From assembly GCA_963738205.1 (NCBI GenBank), contig CAVTVQ010000007.1, positions 930,001 through 994,000 on the forward strand: DNA of 64,000 bases, given 5' to 3'. A model generated the notes under the pieces. That model worked only from the letters and a program-made list of their open reading frames with translations. It was not told the DNA's origin and made no database searches. Below, in pieces: positions 58,736-64,000 of the stretch (positions are counted from its first letter, which is position 1; each line of letters opens with the position of its first letter). Position numbers and translations under genes: made by a program. Origin of the DNA: DATFQE01 sp963738205 (lineage in GTDB: Bacteria; Actinomycetota; Thermoleophilia; Gaiellales; Gaiellaceae).

Positions 58736-58893
58736 TCGTGCTCGGTGTCTTCCTCGGCGGGCGGCGGCGTTCCGACTGCTGCGGTCGGGACGGCGCGCGT
58801 TTGCTCCAGGAGCATCACGGCGAGCAGGTCGTCGACGGGCGTCACGGTGCCCGTGGCGTGATCGATCAGCACCACTTCGGACGGCGAAACCAT
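58732..58893 (-). CDS. Small acidic protein linked to DUF6941 gene
   Basis: A 53-residue protein beginning MVSPSEVVLIDHATGTVTP, with a helix DDLLAVMLLEQTR and an acidic tail (PAEEDTEHE). No family is recognised. Its support is the ATG, the 4-base coupling to the next gene and a plausible fold; it has no strong ribosome site. Confidence 0.5.
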   Translation of the reverse strand: MVSPSEVVLIDHATGTVTPVDDLLAVMLLEQTRAVPTAAVGTPPPAEEDTEHE

Positions 58894-58946
58894 GGCAAAC
58901 CGGATCCTGCCACACGCGGCCGGCCACGCCAAGGGTGCCGGCTGCC

Positions 58947-60215
58947 TCAGTCCAGGAGCTTCTGGAAGCGATCCGCGTCGTCGAAGGGCCCGATCAGCGC
59001 CAGATTGAGGCCGTTCGAGCCGATCACGTCCTGCGCGACACGCTGGACGTCGTCGGCGGTGACCGCCTCGATCCCCGCGATCACCTCCTCCGGCTCGGTC
59101 GCCCCACCTTCGAGCACCTCACGCCGGAGCCCGAACATGATCGTCGCGTGCGGGCTCTCGAGCTGAAGCACGAACCGCCCCTTCGCGACGTTCTTGGCCT
59201 TCTCGAGCTCGTCCGCGGGCACGGGCTCGTCGACGATCCGCTTGAGCTCGGCGACGATCGTCTCGACCGCCTCGTCGATGCGGTTGATGTCGACGCCCGC
59301 CTGCGAATAGAGCGACCCCGCATCGGTGTAGCTGTGGTTGGCGGCGAAGACGTAGTAGGCCAGGCCGCGCCGCTCGCGGACCTCGGTGAAAAGCCGTGAA
59401 GACATGCCCGTGCCGAGCACGGTCGCGAGCACCTGCAGCGGATAACGGTCGGGATGCACGAGCGGGTAGGAGCGCACGCCGAGCGTCAGGTGCGCCTGGT
59501 CGGAGTCTTTGGTGTGGAGCTTGACCCGCGAGTCGCCGTTGCCGCTCACCTGCACGGGCGGCGGCGCTCCGGTCTCGGCCGCCTCGAGGTCGCCGAGCAG
59601 TTCGAGCACCTCCGCGCGCGCGTCGCCGTCGAGGTGGCCGCCGAAGCCGACGACCATGCGCTCGGGCTTGTACCAGCGGTCGATGTAGTCCGTGAAGGTC
59701 TCGCGGGTGGCCGCCCGCACCGTCTCCTTGCGACCGATGATGTCCCAGCCGAGCGGCTGGTCGTCGTAGAGGAGCGAGTCGTAGACCCCGCCGATGTAGT
59801 CCCGAGGCGTGTCGAAGTACATGTTCATCTCCTCGACGATCACGCCCTTCTCGCGATCGATCTCCTCGGGCTCGAACTTGGAGTGGCGGAGCATGTCGAC
59901 GAGGACGTCCAACGCGAGGCGGCGGTGCTCGGCCGCGCAGCGGACGTAGTAGCCCGTGTACTCCTTGCCGGTGAAGGCGTTGAACTCGCCGCCGATGCCG
60001 TCTACCTCGCTGCCGATGTCGCGCGCCGTGGGCCGTCGCTCCGTGCCCTTGAAGAACATGTGCTCGGCGAAGTGCGCTATCCCGTTCGTCTCCCTCGTCT
60101 CGTAGCGGGAGCCCGCGGCGAGCATCACAAAGCAGGCGATCGACTGGGAGGTGGGGATGTCGGCCGTCAGCAGACGCAGCCCGTTCGGCAGCGTCTCGCG
60201 CTCGAAGACGCCCAT
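58947..60215 (-). CDS. M16 family zinc metallopeptidase
   Basis: Processing-peptidase-like protease, 422 aa. The inverted zinc motif HxxEH is HFAEH (His48, Glu51, His52), with the distal Glu in GVIVEEMNMYFD near residue 127. The second half is the inactive M16_C domain (ERRGLAYYVFAANHSYTDAG). ATG at 60215 is chosen because it overlaps the thioesterase stop (TGATG). Actinobacterial homologs are cytoplasmic and often lie near pnp; target peptides unknown. Confidence 0.93.
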   Translation of the reverse strand: MGVFERETLPNGLRLLTADIPTSQSIACFVMLAAGSRYETRETNGIAHFAEHMFFKGTERRPTARDIGSEVDGIGGEFNAFTGKEYTGYYVRCAAEHRRLALDVLVDMLRHSKFEPEEIDREKGVIVEEMNMYFDTPRDYIGGVYDSLLYDDQPLGWDIIGRKETVRAATRETFTDYIDRWYKPERMVVGFGGHLDGDARAEVLELLGDLEAAETGAPPPVQVSGNGDSRVKLHTKDSDQAHLTLGVRSYPLVHPDRYPLQVLATVLGTGMSSRLFTEVRERRGLAYYVFAANHSYTDAGSLYSQAGVDINRIDEAVETIVAELKRIVDEPVPADELEKAKNVAKGRFVLQLESPHATIMFGLRREVLEGGATEPEEVIAGIEAVTADDVQRVAQDVIGSNGLNLALIGPFDDADRFQKLLD

Positions 60216-60619
60216 CAGACCGCCACCTCGCTCGACTCGAGCCACTCGCGCCATTCGGCGGGGATCTCCACGCTTTCTCCTCTCGTGTAGTCGTAGCCGA
60301 CGAGGACGCTCCTGGCCTCGGCGGCGAGGCGCCCGTTCGCGCGCACCTCATATTCCAGGTCGAAGCTCCTCGTCCCGAGCCGGGCCGGGCGGACGCCGAC
60401 CTCCACCCGCTCACCGAGGGAGATGGGCGAGCGGAAGTCCACTTCCATGCGAGCCAGGATCAGCGCCGCCTGAGGGTTGGAGCCGGCGCCCTGCGCCTCC
60501 AGGTAGGCGATCCGTGCGGACTCCATGTACGTGTGGAAGACCGCGTTGTTGACATGGCCCATGCCGTCCAGGTCGCGGAAACGCACGTCCTCGCGGTACA
60601 CAAAGGGGAAGCCGTCCAC
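60215..60619 (-). CDS. Acyl-CoA thioesterase, 4HBT/YbgC-like
   Basis: Hotdog-fold thioesterase, 134 aa. The catalytic Asp is in RFRDLDGMGHVNNAVFHTYM near residue 17, followed by the long helix ESARIAYLEAQG and PISLGERVEVGVRPARLG. It hydrolyses acyl-CoA esters; chain preference not predictable. GTG start. Coupled to the M16 peptidase gene by a one-base overlap. Confidence 0.88.
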   Translation of the reverse strand: MDGFPFVYREDVRFRDLDGMGHVNNAVFHTYMESARIAYLEAQGAGSNPQAALILARMEVDFRSPISLGERVEVGVRPARLGTRSFDLEYEVRANGRLAAEARSVLVGYDYTRGESVEIPAEWREWLESSEVAV

Positions 60620-60642
60620 TCCCGCATGGTATAGACGCCTTC

Positions 60643-61504
60643 ATGGCCGGCGAGAAGACCAGGGAAGCCGTTTTCGCGCAGCCCGACTGGCTTCGCCAGG
60701 TGCCGGGGGACCGGCGGTTTCCCGACGCGCGCCTGCTGTTCACGGGCTGCGGAACCTCCTTCCACGCGGCGCAGACCGGCGGCGACGCCGAGCAGGCGCT
60801 GGAGCTCGTTCTGCGACCGCAGCGCGACGCCGACGTCCTCGTCGCGATCAGCCACGAGGGCGGGACGCCGCTGACCCTCGAGGCCGTCCGCGCCTGGCCG
60901 AGGGAGACGTGGCTGATCACGGGCGCGCCCGAGAGCGCGCTCGCGAAGGAGGCCGACGAGGTCGTCGTCGCGACCCCGGCGATCGAGGAGAGCTGGTGCC
61001 ACACGGTGAGCTACACGTGCGCGGTCGCCACGCTCGGGGCGCTGCAGGGGCGAAGACGTTTCCTGGCTCCCCGATGCGGTCGCCGCGGAGCTGGAGCGGC
61101 CGGCAGAGCCGAGCGACCACGAGCGCTTCCTGATCGCCGGAGCCGGCCGCGACTGGCCGACCGCGCAGGAAGCCGCGCTCAAGCTCCGCGAGGGCTCGTT
61201 CGTCGCCGCCGAGGCCCATGAGACCGAGCAGCTGCTGCACGGACACCTGGCGGCGATCGACGAGACCGTCCGCTGCTTCGTGCTCGAAGGCGAGGGTCGC
61301 GCCGCCGAGCGCGCGCGCGACGCGGTCGCGGCGCTCGGTGCGCTCGGCTGCGATGTCGAGCTCGTCCCCACGCGTCATCCCGTCGTCGACATCGTCCGTT
61401 TCCAGCTCCTGACGATTGCGCTCGCGGAGCGGCGTGGAGTGAACCCCGACCACATCCGCACTGACGACCCCCGCTGGAAGCGGGCGAGAGACGCCTACGA
61501 GTGA
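60643..61504 (+). CDS. SIS domain sugar isomerase (GlmS/AgaS-like, single frameshift)
   Basis: Double-SIS protein of about 287 aa without a glutaminase domain. The first SIS domain shows LLFTGCGTSFHAAQTGGDAE and LVAISHEGGTPLTLEA; the second, AGRDWPTAQEAALKLREGS and HETEQLLHGHLAA. The frame breaks in the GGGG run at 61047-61050; dropping one G gives LQGEDVSWLPDAVAAELE and restores the rest to the stop at 61502. Such proteins isomerise or deaminate amino-sugar phosphates. Divergent from the thioesterase gene. Confidence 0.82.
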
Positions 61505-61516
61505 GAGCGCCGGGCG

Positions 61517-63909
61517 TTACGGGGTCGTTCCGGAAACGGTGACCCACACGCCGCCTGCGCCGACGTGGAGGCTGACCGGGAAGTGCCCCGTCCGGATCGT
61601 CGCGACGACGCGATCCGTCTCGGGGTCGATACGCGACACCGTTCCGTCCGCGCGGTTCGCCACCCACACGGAGCCTGCGCCTGTGGCGATGCCCGACGGC
61701 TCGTCACCGACGTCGATGACGTCGTCGACCACGCCGGTCACGGCGTTGACGCGCCTGACCTGGTCGTCCAGCATGCTCGTGACCCACACGGCGCCGAACC
61801 CGACCGCCGCGCCACCCGGCAGGCTGCCAACGCCGATTCGCCGGCGAGTGCCGTCCTGCCTGTCGATACGCAACAGCTCTCCCGGGCCTCCGCGCACCAC
61901 CCAGGCTGCGCCGTGCCCGTAGACGATCTCGTGTGCCCCGTCATCAGGCCACGTCTCGATGACCGCATGAGTGGCCGGGTTCACACGGCGGATCGCCGCC
62001 TCCTCGTCGGTCACCCAGACTGAACCCCCGCCGTGCGCCACGAACGAGGCGGCCGCCGAGCCGGGGAGCCGCACGCGGTCGAAGACGCTTCCCGTCTCGC
62101 CGTCGATCGACACGAGCACGCCGCTCGAGTTGTTGCCGACCCAGATCTTCGTCCCGTCTGCGTCGAGCGAGCTCGGAAAGGGAAAGGAGCCCAGGGTTGT
62201 CGTTGAGCCCGAGCGCGTGTCGACGTGGGTGAGCGTGTCCTCGCTCGGGTTCGCCACCCACAGGTGGGGGCCGCTGGTCGTGACGGCCCCTGGACTCTGA
62301 CCGACCCCCACCACGCTCGCGATCTCGTTCGATTTGGGGTCGATCTTCGCGACGGAGTTCGGAGCGACCACGCTCGCACCCGTGTCGTCACCACCGGTGA
62401 ACACGAGTCCAGCCACCGCGGCCGCGGCAACGAGGGCGAGGGCGCCGACCGCCACGAGCAGCCGGCGCCGGCCGTGGAGCCGGCCGGTGCCGTCCTCCAC
62501 CGCCACGGCGGCGCCGGCGGCAGCGGCCAGCTCATCCTCGCGCCCGCCGATGGTCAGTGCCTCGGCACCGGTCGTCCTGAGCGTCGGGAACGCAACCGGC
62601 AGATCGGGGGCCGAGACCTGGAACAGACGGTGTGACCGCTCGAAGTCCTTGAGGCGGTGGTCGCCCAGGTCGACGAACGAGACCTCGGGCAGCGCGTCGT
62701 CCCCCACGACGTCACGCGTCGCGGTGGAGACGAGGATCTGGCCGCCGTGAGCGGCGGCCCCGATCCTGGCTGCGCGGACGACGTCGAGTCCGTGGTAGCC
62801 GGCCTCGCCGAGCACCGGCTCGCCCGTGTGGATGCCGATCCGCACGCGAACGCTGACCTGCTGAGGCCAGTCGGCGTGGAACAAGCTCCGCTGGCCGGCG
62901 ACCGCCGCGGCCACCGCGTCGCGCGCGCGCCGGAAGGCGAAGAAGAACGCGTCGCCCTGGTTGTCGACCTCGTGGCCGTCGTGGCTGCCGAACGCGGCTC
63001 GGAGCGAGCGGTGGTGCTGTTCGAGCAGTGCGCCGTAGTCGTCGCCCAGCTGCCGCACCAGCACGGTCGAGCCCTCGATGTCGCTGAAGAGGAACGTGAC
63101 CGTGCCCGTGGGGGCGGGAGCACCCCGGGCCTGGCGGTGTGCGGGGAGGTGTGGGGCTCCGTCGCAGCGGGCGGCATGAGGTCTGGATCCTCGTTGAGGA
63201 TCGCCCGTTCGAGTTGCTGCAGGGCCTCTCCGGGCTGAAGGCCGAGCTCGGCGTCGAGCAGCAGACGCCCGTCCCGGTAGACGTCCAGAGCGTCGGCCTG
63301 CCGGTGCGACCGGTAGAGCGCCAGCATCAGCTGGCCGCGAGGCCGTTCGCGCAGCGGGTGCTCGGCCACCAGCAGTTCGAGCTCGGGAACCATTGTCGCG
63401 TGTCGACCGAGCGCCAGATCGGCCTCGATCCGGTCCTCGAGCGCGACCACCCGCAGCTCCTGCAGCCGAGCCGCTTCGGCCTGCGCGAACGACTCGTAGG
63501 CGAAATCGACGAGCGGATCTCCCCGCCAGAGCGCGAGCGCCTCACGAAGTTGCTCCGCGGCGCGCGCCGGTTCGTTCTCGAGCCGGCGGCGGCCCTGCTC
63601 GGCAAGACGCTCGAAGCGGCGAGCATCGACCTCCTCCGGCCGGGCACGCAATGCGTAGCCGGGCGTCCGGGTCACGACCACGCCGTCCCCGAGCGACTTG
63701 CGCAGCTCGGAGACGAGGTTCTGCAGCGCCTTGGGAGCCGTAGGAGTCGGACGTTCGGCCCAGAGCTCGTCGATCAGGCGATCCGCGGCCACGACCTCGT
63801 TCGCGCGCAGGAGAAGGAGCGCGAGCAGTGCGCGTTGCCGGCCGCCGCCGAGCTCGATGGCGCGGCCATCCCGTACGACCTCGAGCGGCCCGAGGATCCG
63901 AAACTCCAC
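61517..63909 (-). CDS. BTAD regulator - class III cyclase - TM - beta-propeller protein (single frameshift)
   Basis: A protein of about 797 aa after correction. Residues 1-95 are an OmpR/SARP winged helix (MEFRILGPLEVVRDGRAIEL, KALQNLVSELRKSLG). Residues 100-245 are a BTAD helical domain. Residues 268-430 are a class III adenylate cyclase domain (TGTVTFLFSDIEGSTVLVRQ, RVRIGIHTGEPVLGE). A transmembrane helix lies near residues 475-495, then a YncE/Vgb-like propeller with repeated SVWV, WVAN and AVWV blades. The frame breaks in the five-G run at 63111-63115. GTG start with GGAGG upstream. Probably couples an outside ligand to cAMP or gene control; this is inference. Confidence 0.83.
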
Positions 63910-64000
63910 GACACCTCCAATCGGTACTCCCGCCCGCGACCGATTGTGCTTGACCGCTGCGTTACCGGCAATGACCCGGCGCTGGCGTGTCGTGGGAGAG
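63910..64000. other. Window-edge intergenic sequence
   Basis: The last 91 bases lie upstream of the BTAD-cyclase gene and include its GGAGG ribosome site on the minus strand. I see no gene or clear operator here. Confidence 0.5.

Noticed and set aside
1..64000. tRNA, rRNA, CRISPR, insertion sequence or prophage content
   Set aside because: Gaps between genes are short and contain no cloverleaf, regularly spaced repeats, transposase-like frames or phage genes that I could recognise.

Overview
The window is GC-rich bacterial chromosome. Genes are densely packed, GTG and TTG starts are common, and neighbouring genes often overlap as ATGA, GTGA or TGATG. The gene content points to an actinobacterium, most likely class Thermoleophilia (Gaiellales/Solirubrobacterales type) from soil or sediment: a SigR/RsrA-like pair with a GGGAAT-N18-GTT promoter, a BTAD-cyclase-propeller regulator, CoxG-like and YbdK proteins, PadR-ABC export genes, a MerR-Mop regulator and a polyphosphate/Pst block. 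The class is inferred; there is no rRNA or other marker in the window. I saw no tRNA, rRNA, CRISPR array, insertion sequence or prophage.

Layout. (1) 1-8.8 kb: a CUT2-type ABC importer runs straight into a creatininase-family amidohydrolase and a HyuB/HyuA pair. The HyuB protein carries an acetone-carboxylase-gamma-like zinc module, so this looks like uptake plus catabolism of a cyclic amide or carbonyl compound. (2) 8.9-16.3 kb: a lysine-rich secreted protein, a decayed glycosyltransferase, an ArsC, a PadR-controlled ABC-2 exporter, an S33 peptidase, a SixA-like phosphatase and a PhzF protein. (3) 16.3-22.5 kb: a minus-strand operon under a TPP riboswitch (NCS1/CytX-like permease, PfkB kinase, BNR protein), back to back with a molybdate block (MerR-Mop regulator, modABC) and pdxH. 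(4) 22.6-38.8 kb: a phosphate and polyphosphate island with uppP, two near-identical OmpR-type response regulators, an ATP-grasp ligase, CYTH-CHAD, a Nudix plus histidine phosphatase pair, ppx, ppk1, a soluble histidine kinase, two pstS genes, pstCAB, phoU and a fused ArsC. Seven arrays of 11-bp direct repeats built on GTTCACC lie at the promoters here and are read as PhoP/PhoB-type boxes. (5) 38.8-46.7 kb: envelope and stress genes (M50-CBS protease, L,D-transpeptidase, macrodomain, HtrA, YbdK, HMA protein, SigR/RsrA pair, HTH-LytR_C protein). (6) 46.8-53.3 kb: a molybdenum hydroxylase operon (MocA-like, cyclophilin lipoprotein, FAD, Mo and 2Fe-2S subunits, amidohydrolase). (7) 53.4-64 kb: M24 peptidase, acetyl-CoA synthetase, acetyltransferase, a wrecked beta-lactamase-like gene, two small linked genes, M16 protease, thioesterase, SIS protein and a large regulator with a DNA-binding, cyclase, membrane and propeller layout.

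The unifying theme of the central third is phosphate: sensing, high-affinity uptake, storage as polyphosphate, and defence against arsenate that enters by the same route. A caution for every reader: at least seven genes that should be intact are broken by a single-base indel, mostly in short G or C runs. Those breaks are more likely consensus errors in the assembly than real mutations.
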